A stretch of 64,000 nucleotides of DNA from Drosophila pseudoobscura (GCF_009870125.1 NC_046681.1:25814001-25878000), one strand, 5' to 3'. Counted from the stretch's first letter, positions 32,756-55,372 are shown. Program-made: numbers and translations. The notes: a model not told the origin generated them from the letters alone.

Positions 32756-35640
32756 TTAATTCAGTTCCAAAATATGAGGGTTTCTCCTTGCTGGAGGCTT
32801 ATCCTTGATACCCATCACCTTTATTTCTTTGTGCAAGGATTGCGCTTCTAAACAGGTCTGGATTAGCTTCCGGCACTTTTCATTCAAGATCTTTAGACCA
32901 TTGGCCGCATGCAGACGCATGGCTGGGTCACACGATTCCTCCGATTCAATGGCTCTCAGAAGACGATAAATGGGTAGCAGCATTTCCTGGTAGGCAATGA
33001 GATTATCCATGCCATTCAGGAGTTCAGCTAAAACAAAGACAGCAGCCCGCTTGGCGGGCAGATATCCTCCTGTGGCACTCAGTTCGCTGTTGATCAGATC
33101 CAGCAGCTCCTGGAAAAAGTTCTGCACCTGGTAGGCCAGTAGGCGACAAAGCTGGGCGAGATTTGCAAAGGCGGACGTGCGAAACTCGTGGAGAGACGAC
33201 CGCGAGCCATGCATAAAGCAATTGAGGAGCACACCCTTGTACCGATAACATAGGGGACCTGTAAAATCCAATCTTTAAGAAATCCTCCCATCAAAAGCGG
33301 CATCCATCACTTACCCAGCTCCTGCGAGGCCTTCAGGATAGCCTCTCCCACCACCAGACGATAGTCCAGATCGGCCGTCTCCGACAGATACTCGTCACTC
33401 AATTTGTCCAGTACTTCGGATTCCATCACATGAACCAGGGCCACAAAGAGTCGCACACAATTCAGGAATGTATAGGACTCCTTGTCCTTGAGTGTGCTGA
33501 GGGCCAGGGCTATGATTAGATGACCCTGGGCCATCGTAGCGGGGTCCTTCCGCTGCAGGAGGTCCAACAACATTTGTATGCCATAGACCTGCAGATGTGA
33601 TTGCTTCTCCTCGATGAGGGAACGCGCTTTCTGAAATGGCTGCAATTTGAGGGCTTCACTTGGCCGCCACTCGCCATGTAATATATTGAGCAGGGATTCC
33701 ACTGATTTCTTGATCAAGCGATTGACTGACAGAGCTCCTAGCTTGCCGAGTTGCTCCTGCAGCTCTCTTGTGCTCTCTGTCAGCTGCAAATCCTCACTGC
33801 GTTCTAACAGCTCCTGCAGAAGGTTGAGAATAAGAAGTAGGGTCTGATCAGTGGCCTCCTCTTCTGCGGTCAATCGCTGCTGCAGTAAATCCTTGAGCAG
33901 CCGCAGGAATTCTTTGGTTTGCATCGCCAACTGTGCTCGCAACGGCTGATGGGACACCAATTGATTGAGAGCTATCAGCAGATCTAGTTTTAATTGGTAG
34001 TTGTGCTTTAGGAAGGCCACGAGTTCCGTTTCCGTGTATAGGAAATCCACTCCTAATGTGGATTTCTCCTTCAATTGGCAGCCTATGAAACCCAAAAGTG
34101 CCAGGAATACGTTGCAGGTGAGAGCATGATGCGAACTGGACATCAATAGACTGGGCAGTATCCGGGCCATGTCATGGTCTATCTGGTGATCCGCAGGGGC
34201 TACTTTTACCTGAACTCGATCCGATTCTGTTGAGGGCAGGATTAATATGCGATGGTGAAGGCATTGCCAGATAGGTTCCTCTTCGAGCTGCCACGTGAAC
34301 AAACGTTGGACTATTGCAGGCAGCTCCTTATCTCTATCCCGATTGTCCAAGCAGCGGGATATGATAACAGCCAACTGCTCCCTGGCAGGCACCTCCCTGG
34401 GAAGGCCATCGTACAGCTGGAGCAGAAGAGGTAGAAAGCGTGTGAGCAAATTACTCGGCAGACATGCCACGCTGGAGCTGCAGAAAAGATGTTGCCAGAG
34501 CTGGATACGATTGCATAGCTCCTCATGGTTCATCAGGAACAGACCACTTATCAGATCTTTCGGATCACTGAGCACCTGCCAATGGGAGGACAGGTACTTC
34601 TCAATCGTCTGCTGGTTTTGTGCACCCAACTCATAGAGTCTTCGCAGGGACAGGACACCCACACACATTCTGTTGGCATCCATCAGAGATAATTTACAAT
34701 AGTCCTGGACCTGAAGCATCATTTCATACTGTGCCGCCTGCGAGCAGTCCTTCCTAGCCACGATACTCGCAACGATCTCTGCAGTTCTCGTGGCACTCAC
34801 ATTCGGTGTCTGCTGCAGAGCATCCACGAAGCCGGCATAACCCTGCGGTGCGTGTAGCTTTCCCAGCAGCTGCTGGTGCAGGGCCTTGGCCAAGGGGGGA
34901 CACAGTGGAGTGGCCTTCAGTAAGAGCAGATGCCGAAAAAAATCCGATTTGGATTCATGTCGCCAGAGGTAGGCGAGGGCTGCCTCCAGCTGCGGACGAT
35001 TAATTTGGATGCGTAGACTCATGATGGCTGCCAGAAGATCCCGCTGCACTAGCTCCATGGAATTGGCTATGTGAAATTGACGTATGGGAACCAGTCGGAC
35101 GAAGAACTGAACGCTGAGGAGTAGCAACGAGGGATTGCATTTGACTTTGCCCTGTGCCTCTTTGAAAATGGGTGATTTAAGGAAATCCTCATGCAACTGG
35201 CAGCGGAGTGCGTAGTAGGACAGCTCCTGGGTGGCTTGGATGCACAGCTTAAGGTGTGCCACCGATATAAGGTCCTCCTTGGCATCGCTATCAAAGTTAA
35301 TGTTCGAGAAGAGCATCTGGAGCGCATGCTGCAGACGGATAACGTAGCATATGGCGGGATCTGAACAATCTATGAGCGCCTCCTCTTCGGGGGTCAGCTG
35401 GAATAATGTGCATAGCTTATGCAGCTGTTTCACAACGTTTTGTTTGGCATATTTCCCCAAAAGGTTCAAATTCTGAACAATCGAGGAATCGGAAACCGAC
35501 TGAATTCCATTTGTCGTATTTGCTGTGATGAAAACACCAATTAGTTAAATTGTTTACACCTAAACACGCTAATTTTTACCTAGAGCCTGTTCGAACTTTA
35601 AACTCTCCAGCAGGGAAAAGTATTTTGCCGTGTTAATCAT
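32756..35640 (-). CDS. Tango6: TANGO6/RTP1 homologue (HEAT-like helical repeat protein)
   Basis: Three minus-strand exons, 35640-35580, 35522-33315 and 33258-32756, encode 923 aa with matching phases. The start gives MINTAKYFSLLESLKFEQAL. Most of the protein is Leu-rich amphipathic helices of the HEAT/ARM kind, without a catalytic motif. The last exon (YRYKGVLLNCFMHGSRSS, then EFRTSAFANLAQLCRLLAY and LPAKRAAVFVLAELLNGM) matches the RTP1 C-terminal domains of human TANGO6 (TMCO7). Family members in yeast (Rtp1) help import RNA polymerase II subunits into the nucleus, and fly TANGO6 was named for Golgi-organisation effects. Identity rests mainly on the C-terminal domain. The 5' end lies in a compact stretch next to an unrecognised small gene on the same strand. 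Confidence 0.8.
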
Positions 35641-36176
35641 TGTAATATCTGAATCGTAATTGTCATGCAATGTTATTGTTATCGGCCAGAGATGTCCACA
35701 AAGAGCATCGACGTCCACTATCGTTACCGCAGTGCAACCCTGTCTGCAACGAAATCCTAATATAAAAGTTTTTCAAAGGCTCAAAACTCAAAATTTCAGC
35801 GAGTACCTTTCTTGTATGAGACTTCGTATCCCCGTGTACTGCTGTTTGCACTCCTTGTCCACGCCGTTATTGGTTGGGAGTGGTCAACAAAATTATGATC
35901 CCCACCACACGGGCCAAGTAATATAGAGGGCACCGCCGAAGGTCTTACCACAGGAATGTACAAATAATGGAATGCCATAGCTGACACGTTGGTTGCAGCT
36001 ATCGCCAGCACTTTCCACTTCGGTGTCGGTAGAAATATCTGTAAATATATAGTTATTAATTATAATTTGCCGAAGCTGCAGACCATATGACCAAACATAC
36101 CATATGAGGGATATGATACTCATCTATCATTATGAACAAAAATTCATGCTGGAAATATGTCAAGTGCGACACAAAG
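35641..36176. other. Short intergenic
   Basis: Lies between the start of the TANGO6 homologue and the stop of a small minus-strand gene. It likely contains the 3' UTR of the latter and the promoter of the former. Overlapping short frames on both strands have no domain signature. Confidence 0.4.
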
Positions 36177-36622
36177 CTAATCTTTCCCTCTAACATTGCC
36201 GGCCGCAGTAGCAACGTTAGATCTTAACTTCCTCCTCCCACGCTTTACCGGCACAGGAGCCTGCGCTGACTGGTTGTTGGTACTTGTTGGAGATGCCGCA
36301 GCTGGAGGCAGATGTGCATCTGGTATACCCAGCGGTCGTTGCTGCTTGTGGTAGCTGTGCTCCAGAGTGACTACATAGCCATTGTCTCCGAATGCTAAAA
36401 TAAGGAAAAGAAACCAAGATAAATATCCTTGCTCCTTGCAAAGAACTGCATTAAATACACACTTGTTGCTGATGATGTTGAGCTTGTCGGGGGGTACCAA
36501 ATGGCAATTGGCAGCGGCCACTTGGCCAGCGGCTGCTGTTCAATATTGCGCTTCACCGTGGCCGTCTGCTGCTGTGCTGTTCCACTGGCCTTTACCGTAC
36601 CCGTATCAATATCACTATCCAT
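36177..36622 (-). CDS. Small protein, not recognised
   Basis: Two minus-strand exons, 36622-36463 and 36394-36177, joined in phase 1, give 125 aa. The donor is gtgtgt and the acceptor ttttag. The N-terminus is MDSDIDTGTVKASG followed by a Gln/Thr stretch. The centre, WPLPIAIWYPPTS then TFGDNGYVVTLEHSYHKQQ, is crossed by the intron. The C-terminus is Ala/Pro/Ser-rich and then basic (VPVKRGRRKLRSN), possibly a nuclear localisation signal. I see no signal peptide, membrane segment or known domain. Codon use is like the neighbouring genes, and the splice phase fits, so I believe it is real. Function is unknown. Confidence 0.65.
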
Positions 36623-37964
36623 TCAATTGCAATTCGAGCACTTGCACTTTAGATCGGATCGAAATTGTTTTGAAATTTTTGCGTGCGCCACTGTTGAAAT
36701 TTGAAATTCAATTTGGTATTGCAACCCTAGTCACGTCACGACACGCACCGCACCTATCGACTGTTCTAAAAACAGACGCGATAGAACCACCTCCACACTA
36801 CGTAACGTACTATAGTATTATAAATTAATATTAATCAATTAATATAATTAAAATAATTACGTTTATTCAAGCATTTAATTTATTAATATAAATATATTTT
36901 ATATAAATATTCTTTCGATACTATTGAATCGATTCTGCCAACAATTCTGCAGCCCTAGGCAAAAGTTCCGTTATGTTTTGGCGTCGCCGCGCGCAGAAAA
37001 AATGCAGAAAAAAATGGTGTCAAATCAAATGTATACGGGATCCTGCTGCAAAGCGCCACTGCAGGCGAGCGCTTGCTGATAAAGCAACACAAGCAGGAGA
37101 TGATCTCCCACTCTCACTCAGATGACCTCTCACTCAGGAGCGCCCAAGAGAGAAACGGACGCTCACTTCTCTTGTAGCGAAATATTTTATAAAGAACAAC
37201 ATTAAAATGACGTCAGAAGACAGCAGACTCTTGGCGCGAAACATGAAGAGAGTCTTTCCGCTGGAGTCTGAAAATTGGGCGAAGAAACTACAGTGGGTAA
37301 CTTTAATATTCGGCATTTTTTTTTTTCAACTTCAAACGCGAATAAAATGCATTAAACTACAAAAAAATAAAAAATATGGTATGGGGATTCATTGTAAATG
37401 TATTTAAAACTCTCAGGTGTGGGTGGAGCCGGACTCCACCATGGATGAGAGAGCAGTCTCACCCCACCCCCTCCCATGGACAGAAATCTTGTTCTTCCAC
37501 GTTTTAAAATTTACAGAAAATATATGTTCATATAGTGATGAAGTTGGGTGGTGATATTGATATTGAGATGGGACTTGGGTCGATAGTATCATGATAGTCA
37601 CCAAAACATCGATACTATCGATAGTCCCCTCGATGGTTTGACTCTGAAAAAACAACTTTCTTTTTCCTCTCTGCTGTGTGTGTGTGAATATATGTGAATG
37701 CAAAAATATAGAGTGCGCAAAATAAATTAATTAGAAACACCAGTACGACTCAAACGTTAATTAATTGGCTAGCGGCTGTGACGCGGCGCGTTTCTACACG
37801 CCTCCCAATAATTGCCAAAAAAGAAAAGAAACGGGGGCTCCTACGCGAACGCGAAGATAAAGTGTGATTTTGTGCGAGTGTGAATGCGAGTGTGTGTGTA
37901 AGCTGCTGCAGTCGACGTCGCTGCCGCTGTGCAGTAAACAAATCGCAAAAAAAAAGTGGAGAAA
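36623..37964. other. Intergenic and Nak 5' region
   Basis: The left part is AT-rich flank of the small gene. Around 37575-37625 several near-palindromic words built on atcgata cluster, including a perfect TATCGATA. The last 250 bases are probably the Nak 5' UTR (a run of CG-containing, A-rich sequence before the ATG). No coding frame is supported. Confidence 0.5.
37616..37623. promoter_or_regulatory. DRE (TATCGATA) upstream of Nak
   Basis: A perfect DREF response element core inside actatcgatagt, about 350 bases before the Nak ATG, with imperfect copies at about 37581 and 37608. DREs are typical of promoters of growth and housekeeping genes in flies. Confidence 0.65.
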
Positions 37965-47706
<9,742 letters not shown>

Positions 47707-49667
47707 ACAAACAAAACTGAGGAGGGACGGGGCGGGACCCGACCTATCCCGAATCTATCCTTATCGATAGCGGAGAAGTTATCAGCGAGTGGAAATTTTT
47801 CGAGCGAAGAGACCTTAGACTGAGTGTTTCCAAAATATTTGGCATTTTGTTTTTGCTTTTCTATGTTCGGTTTTTGCGCTGGTTCTTTCGAATAAGTTTA
47901 TTCAATTTTTCACCGTTTGTTTTCGTGTCTGTTCAATGAAACAACTCTAGTTTTGGAGCCTAGTATTTGCGATGGTATTTTATGAGATCTAGAGACACAA
48001 ATGTTGAGAATGGATCCAGACAATTACAATACAATACAACATAATATCTACATATAATTGTTATTTAGTGGAAAATGTAATTAGAATTAGCCCGACTATA
48101 ACATGCGGATTATAAGGCAACTAAGAAAGTGGAAATGTTTTGAATTTATACAATGCGTAAGTTGTACCAAAGTTACATTTATTTTGTTTTTGCGTGTGGC
48201 ATTTTCAGCATTTTGAAATTCCCCTGCTCCCCTCGCCCATTATTTATTTATACAAGAAAATTATGTGATTATAATCCCAATAACCAAACCCAAAAACAAC
48301 AACTACAACTAATTAATTATCTATTAAACAAGCAACATTCATTTAACCCCAAGGTATTTAAGGTTAATATTATGTATGTATATTCGACCCAATATTGAAC
48401 AACAAAAACATACTTGAATATGTTAGTACTCGATTTGTTTTGCATATGTATTATCTCCGACTATATAAAATATGCGTACTATATTTATATTTTAAATCGA
48501 GTGTTTTATTTGTCCTTGAACTCGGTGCAGAATATTTTTGGCCTCGGCTATTAATCGGAGGCCCGCTCACTGCACGCCCCTTAGTAGTACTATATTTTTG
48601 ATAAATGACTAGTGGGAGGGGAATATTTGTTAGTCCACGAGAAAGTATATTAGGACCAGCACCATCTCAGAAACACTAAAGCAATTTTCACTAATACCCC
48701 CTCTGCACTTGTTGCCTTGTTTATAGCTCTTCCGATGTCTGAAATCCTATACCATAATTGTGACATTTATAAACATTTCCTATTTACAAGTGTCCTGCAA
48801 TTTATACTGTATCTCTTAAATGATATGCTTAAAATTTGATCATTGACTGTCAAGAGGAACAAACAAACCTTTACTGTTAAGCGGCAATAAGGTGTAGGGT
48901 ATAGATACTGCTAGATATGAGGTGATGTGGGCCTTGACTGTTGGTGGGAAGGGGAATCTCAAGTGTAGGGTACACACAATTTCAGCCTTCACTGTTCAGC
49001 CAAAGGGTGTACATATGTATTCCTATCCACAAAGAGAGGTTTTCTTGTGGAATATTCCAACAAGAGAACAGGGGCCGGCAGCGTTCTATGTTCAGCGTGT
49101 AGGTGAGTGTTCTGCTGCTGCACTGCCGCTTACGTACACCTACATTGTATGTACATTTGTATATTACTGTGGTTGTCACCAACACATTGTTCCGTTATGA
49201 CTGCTGGCACACACACAAAAACAGGTGAAAATATGCGCGCCGACCCCAGCCGACCTTTGGAGAAGCATCTAGATCTCCACGTCCCACTTAATTTCTCTGC
49301 TCGTCTCGTCAACCATTTGTTGCTATTTTAATACTTTATCAAGTTCTCCCCTTGGATAAACGGTAAACAGAAAACAGCTGACCGCCGCATCGTGTATGTG
49401 TGTGAGTGAGTAGAAGAGAATGAAAATTCACATAAGATAAGTTGCCAGCACAAGCGAAAAAAAGGGAAGAACAGAACCAGAAAGTATTCCAAAAGCAGAG
49501 AAACAACAACAACACGAAAGCGACAAAACTCAAAATCTCACGTATCAGAGAATATCATATAAAAAGTATACAAAAACCAGGCAAGTAAATGTAAAAGTGT
49601 TGCAATATTAAGCGACAACAGCACCGCTACACTAGTCTAGTAAAGCTCATCACGTACGCCAAGAACA
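47707..49667. other. Nak 3' UTR and intergenic
   Basis: AT-rich Nak 3' UTR with another TATCGATA word at 47762-47769 close to the stop codon. The right half is the 5' region of the first homocysteine methyltransferase gene. A frame at 48922-49200 has no domain and mixed codon use. No gene is supported. Confidence 0.5.
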
Positions 49668-50783
49668 ATGTATGCCTTCGAGGAGGAGAACGAGAACCAG
49701 AATCGACCGGAGCAGCCCCGCGTGCTTGTCAAATGCGGTGGCTTCTCTTCCCAATTGGCGCACAATGTGGATGAAAAGGTGGACGGCGACCCGTTGTGGG
49801 GCTCACGTTTCGATGCAACCAATCCGCAGGCGGTGATTAAGACGCACCTGGACTTTCTGCGCAGTGGAGCTGACATCATATTAACCAACACCTACCAGTC
49901 CAGCGTGGAAGGATTTATGAAATATCTGGCGCTCACACGGGAACAGAGTGTGGCCCTGATAGAGAAGAGCGTACACCTGACGCAACAGGCCAAGGCGCAG
50001 TATTTGAAGGAGATTCTCCAGTCGGGCGAAATCATTAAACCCTTTTTCCCCCTGATCTTGGCCTCGATTGGCCCATATGGTGCCCATCTGCATGATGGTT
50101 CCGAGTATTCGGGCAGCTATGCTGATAAGATAAGCAAGGAGAAGCTCCAGGACTGGCATCGCACACGGATTGAGACCTGTCTGCTGGCCGGAGTCGATGG
50201 CTTGGCCGCGGAGACGCTACCCTGCCAACTGGAGGCACTCGCCATCACTGAAAGCATACTCGAGAACTATACGAATGTCAAGTTTTGGGTATCCTTTCAG
50301 TGCAAGGTGAGTTGTGCTTTGGATTGATTTCATTGATTTTATCGCTCACCTCACCCTTTTGTATGTCTACAGGACGACACCAGTCTGGCAGATGGTGAAT
50401 CCTTTGCAGAGGCTGCTCTAGCCGTCTGGCGTATGGTGCAAGCTTACAAGGCACAGACTCGCCTCCTGGGCATCGGCGTTAACTGTGTGAATCCCACGTT
50501 TGTGACGCCCCTCCTAAGATCTCTCAATGCAGCCGCCGGCTTGGATCGCATTCCGCTGGTTGTCTACAGCAATCGTGGAGAGATCTACGATAGTGTACGT
50601 GGCGAATGGACTGGAACGGGTGAAGATGTGGCCAAATTTGTGCCCGAATGGGTACGACTAGGTGCACGCGTTGTGGGCGGCTGTTGCCGGGTGTATCCGG
50701 ACGATGTGCTCAAGATCCGCAAGTGCGTTGATAGCCTCAACATCGGCTACAGCGCAGAGTCACCGCAATCGCACATTGTTTAA
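49668..50783 (+). CDS. Homocysteine S-methyltransferase family protein, paralogue 1
   Basis: Two exons, 49668-50306 and 50373-50783, encode 349 aa. The homocysteine-binding fold is clear: TNTYQSSVEGF, ASIGPYGAHLHDGSEYSGSY, TLPCQLEA. The three zinc-binding cysteines of the family are kept (GIGVNCVNP and VVGGCCRVYP). The N-terminal segment reads VLVKCGGFSSQ, where the family and the downstream paralogue have VLVKDGGFGTQ. The Asp that contacts the substrate amino group is thus replaced by Cys at residue 23. The N-terminus also carries an acidic 17-residue extension. Members transfer a methyl group from S-methylmethionine or betaine to homocysteine to make methionine. Activity of this copy is in doubt. 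From memory CG10621 is the fly orthologue. Confidence 0.92.
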
Positions 50784-52998
50784 ATTGATTGTTGACTTTT
50801 GTTGTTAATGCGAAATGTGGTTTCATGTTGCTAGACCTAGACCTATTTAGTTTGCTAAATACATATATTTTTGTATACTATGTACTCGGGAGATGTTGTG
50901 CCTAATCAGCTGCAATGTACCGACAGTGTGTAGACAGAAGTAAGTGGATGCGAGTGCGAAACGACGACGCCAGATTTATAAAGATTTAAAGGTACAATCG
51001 TGAATGGGTAGTACACTGGTTGTCGCCCAATCCAAATCTGAAAGATTTCGACTATTTATAATCGGAATATTATTACTTTTTGACTCAATTATGTTACCTA
51101 CACAAAGTGTGGCTGATTTAGCCGTGAATATCATTATTTTTTTAAACTCATTTTTCTTAAAACAAAATATTACCATTTTTCCTAATTTTCTTTAACAAAT
51201 GAAATCTATTTTATAATCGATAAGGAATAATTTGTAAACATCTCAGTTAATATCATATCTTTCTAATAAAAATGTTTAAATCATCAACGAAATGACTCAA
51301 AAAGTGGAAGCATTTATCGAACAAAGACGAGTCTAGCATCAATCTGTCTCTTTATGCACAGGACGTGTATTTTGTTTTTTCCCTCATGGGCATTCTCTTT
51401 TGGACTTTTCGCTTGTGCGTCCGAATGGCTTTGTTCTGAATGACATGAAACTCCTCTATAACATAGACAACTCCAAGTTTCACCAGTTGGCACTCCTTCC
51501 GTTTTGGGACCGGCACCTTCGTTGTGGTGGTGATGTGATGATAGTGTCATCTGCAGTCATGGCGGATGGTGCCGTCCTGTTTCTGTTTGGCCACCGTCTC
51601 AAGATTGGGCAGAACTTAAAATTGAAAAAAGAACATTTAAAATTTTGTATATTCGATCAAAATTGGTTCAAGTATTATGTTTTGGCACGGCAGCTTCTAT
51701 GTCAGGATATACCTTCTAGTACCCTGTGATCCATGTCCAAGGGGCAGAGTCAACCAACAAGATGTGACTGATCAATCCGGCACCAACTGGTGCTTTAGTG
51801 ACCAAAGGTTATCGAAGAGGCGTCGTCTCAGCCAAGATGCCAGGCAGACCGCCTGTGGTCCTATCTCTCGCGGAGACCACGCACTGTGACGATTTCATCA
51901 GCCTTGTTCGGGAAGAGGTGTCTACCCCGCGGATCGGATCGGATCGTTCTCTGGACTGTTGTCTGGCAGCTGTGACTGTGCACCCGGTGCCGGCGGCAAT
52001 TCCTTATCAAATCCAAGCACTTGCCCACCAGCGTACTCGTAGTTCTAGACCTATCGCACAAAGACACAAACCTACATGCATATACAATGTGTTTATTATT
52101 TTTTTGTGTATTTTGCTATGTATTTTATTTATTTATTATTTTTTGCTGTGATAAGCGACAGCTGAGCCAGCAGGCAGCAACGAGCGGGCAGCCAACGCGC
52201 GGCAGATAGCAGGCTATAAAAGCTTCCAGCCGTCACTGTAAAACACTTAAACGCTCGACGAACATACAGTGGAGTAGATCATATCCATAGTTTGAACAGA
52301 CGACAAAACAACAGCTAAATACTTGATTACAGGCCAGACAGCGACTTATCTAATAAAGTTGTTATTGAATTGAGACATTTACAAGATCTCTATAAATACG
52401 ATTTCAAGGTGAGTGAGTGTGTGGGACGATGTTGTGTGTTGTTTGTTTTCTGGTTTGGACTCCATATTAATTGAAAATCAGCTGCTGGCGATTCACAAGT
52501 TGTTTATGCACTTAGCTTCCTCAAAGTTCGTTGAACTCGAACTTCTACTAGTAATCGAGCGATAAGTACAGTTGGCGTTGATGCAACGGATGTGTTTGCT
52601 GGTCAATTATTAAGAGAATGTGGCAACGCCAGCAGATTCATTTATACCGTTGCAAGGGCAAAGGATTATAACAGCTTTCTGCTGAATGAAATTGAACACC
52701 TTTTTGCTGATCCAGATCGGTGCAAAAAACGGACATCGTTGTAAGAAATGCCTATGGCTAATTCCTAAATTGTTGTCGCTCTTAATCTTAATTGATTGAT
52801 CTGACGGTCGGCCCCTAGCAGATGTCAAGGCTCACATAACTGAGCTGCCCCCCAGCTGGACACAGCTGCAGCTTTTGTTGATTGCAGTGACGCTGTAAGA
52901 TGGCTGGTCTGCTGGTCCTCCTTCTTATCAGTAGCAAACTAACACTTGATTAAGTATCATCCCACCCTTTCTCTGCCTTTCAGCTCTACCGTGTAATC
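50784..52998. other. Intergenic plus 5' UTR exon and intron of paralogue 2
   Basis: Bases 50784-52200 hold the 3' UTR of paralogue 1 and a region with overlapping short frames on both strands near 51314-52151, possibly old coding debris, not identifiable. From 52215 there is a TATA promoter; a 5' UTR exon likely ends at the gtgagt at 52410, with the acceptor tttcag at 52982 just before the start codon. Confidence 0.5.
52215..52220 (+). promoter_or_regulatory. TATA box of methyltransferase paralogue 2
   Basis: TATAAA in the context ggctataaaagc, with an initiator-like tcactg about 20-25 bases downstream and a plausible 5' UTR exon that ends in aag|gtgagt near 52409. It lies 780 bases before the coding start, matching a spliced leader. 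Confidence 0.65.
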
Positions 52999-54122
52999 AT
53001 GGGTCTGACGCGCGTGCTGGTGAAAGATGGCGGTTTTGGCACACAGATGACCGTTCATGTGGGCAACTCTGTGGATGGGGATCCCTTGTGGAGTGCCCGC
53101 TTCAATGCCACTAATCCGGCGGCCATAATTAACACCCACCTGGATTTCCTGCAGAGTAAGTCGAGCCGACCCACCGATACTCAATTAGCAACAAGATTTA
53201 ATTTTTGTAATGGCCAACAGATGGGGCTGATATCATATTGACGAACACTTATCAGGCCAGTGTCGAGGGTTACATGGAGTATTTGGAACTGGACGAGGAT
53301 CAGAGCATCGAGCTGATAAGAAACACGGTGCGTCTGGCGCACATAGCAAAGGAAAAATATCTGACCGAGTGTTATCAGGCCCAGCTGGCGGTTCCAGAAG
53401 GTACGTGCACCCACACTCCAGGCCCTTAATTGTGCTTGTGCTAATTTATTGCCCCTTCCCCAGGCTATCCTCTGATAATCGCCTCGATTGGACCCTTTGG
53501 CGCCCACCTTCACGATGGCTCCGAGTACACCGGTAGCTACGCCGATTATGTACCAGCAAAGACCATCACCGACTGGCACCGCATCCGGATCGAGGCTTGT
53601 CTGGAGGCGGGAGTAGATGCCCTGGCCATTGAGACAATTCCGTGCCAGATGGAGGCTGAAGCCCTCGTGGAAATGCTTTGCGATGACTATCCGGATGTGA
53701 AGTTCTGGGTGGCATTCCAATGCAAGGATGAGAGCACTCTAGCGCATGGCGAGACCTTTGCAGATGCGGCAAATGCCATCTGGGATATGCTCGCCGAGCG
53801 TAATGCTCAGGACAAGTGCTTGGCTGTCGGTGTGAACTGTGTGCATCCCAAATTTGTGACATCTTTGTTCAAGAGCCTTAATGGAGACCGCAGCGTGGAA
53901 GATCAGATCCCGCTGGTTGTTTATCCCAACAGTGGAGAGGTCTACGATGTCGTCAAGGGCTGGGAGGGAAGGGAGCATTGTGTGCCCCTCGCCAACTACG
54001 TGCCCGAGTGGTCGCAGCTGGGAGCCAAAATTATTGGCGGCTGCTGTCGCACATACGCCAGGGATATTCGCCACATTGGCGAGGCCATCCGCAACTGGAA
54101 CAAACTGAAGAAGGTCGCTTAA
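52999..54122 (+). CDS. Homocysteine S-methyltransferase family protein, paralogue 2
   Basis: Exons 52999-53155, 53221-53400 and 53464-54122 encode 331 aa. The active-site segment is VLVKDGGFGTQ (Asp10 kept). TNTYQASVEGYMEYL, ASIGPFGAHLHDGSEYTGSY and IPCQMEA follow, and the zinc cysteines lie in GVNCVHP and IGGCCRTY. All known catalytic features are present, so it should be an active homocysteine S-methyltransferase, with S-methylmethionine the most likely methyl donor. It is a tandem duplicate of the gene 2.2 kb upstream; the intron after FLQ is specific to this copy, while the upstream copy has a single, different intron. From memory CG10623 is the orthologue. Confidence 0.95.
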
Positions 54123-54924
54123 AGGTGGCAAGAACCTGCGGATCTCAGTAACTGTAACGAACAAAATGCATTTGAATTAGTTCTGTATATATACATACGT
54201 AGTTAGGTATTTAGTTTTAATTATTTTTTGAATTAAAATTCAAAAAGACAAATACCGCTTTTGAATATGATTTCTAAATCGAACGTTTGAACCGTGTTTT
54301 TGTCAAAACAAAAAACATGCAATTACTTAAAAGTAGTTAATCTTGAACAAAATGGATTCCGCAATCATATAAAATTATGTGGGAAAAGCTGAGAGATCTA
54401 TATACCTAGTAATAATCGACGGAAGATCAAAAACCAGGAATTTGTCTTAATAACCGGTTGACAACAATGATTCCCGGCAACATTAATTTTCATACCCTAG
54501 GGGAAAAGAATATTATAGAATTGAGAAAATGTTTGTCATCCCAGGCTCCGTAGGTATCAGAATCGAGATGAATTTATACAAGATACTAATAATATACATG
54601 AATATGTCTACAACATATCAATTTGAGAAAAGGTCTTTAAAAATTACCTTTTATCTTTATATAAAATTAACGAAATAGGGTGACGGAATCTCTAAATTGA
54701 GGATATGAACAACTATCCTTCTTTCGTCAGTAAATTTACGGTATTTTTTAAATAAGATGGTATGTTTCGGTATATTTCTGACGGTCGGACGGTATATTTT
54801 ATCAATAGGTCCGCGGTCACACTATATACGAAACAGGCACCATTTGCGAAATTTTAGTAATTTAATAATTTAAATAATTAATAATTAATTAATTTACGCG
54901 AAAAGCGAATAAAACACACAAGAA
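54123..54924. other. Intergenic, Nedd8 promoter region
   Basis: AT-rich 3' flank of the methyltransferase, then ggtatttttt and ggtatatttt words and a GGTCACACT element before Nedd8. No coding frame. Confidence 0.5.
54815..54823 (+). promoter_or_regulatory. Motif-1 core promoter element (GGTCACACT) of Nedd8
   Basis: A perfect GGTCACACT, about 100 bases before the Nedd8 ATG and in the same orientation. This TATA-less element marks broadly expressed fly genes, which suits Nedd8. Confidence 0.7.

Positions 54925-55372
<448 letters not shown>

Noticed and set aside
37207-37407. Short plus-strand frame near Nak 5' region
   Set aside because: 66 codons, AT-rich, no domain; likely chance.
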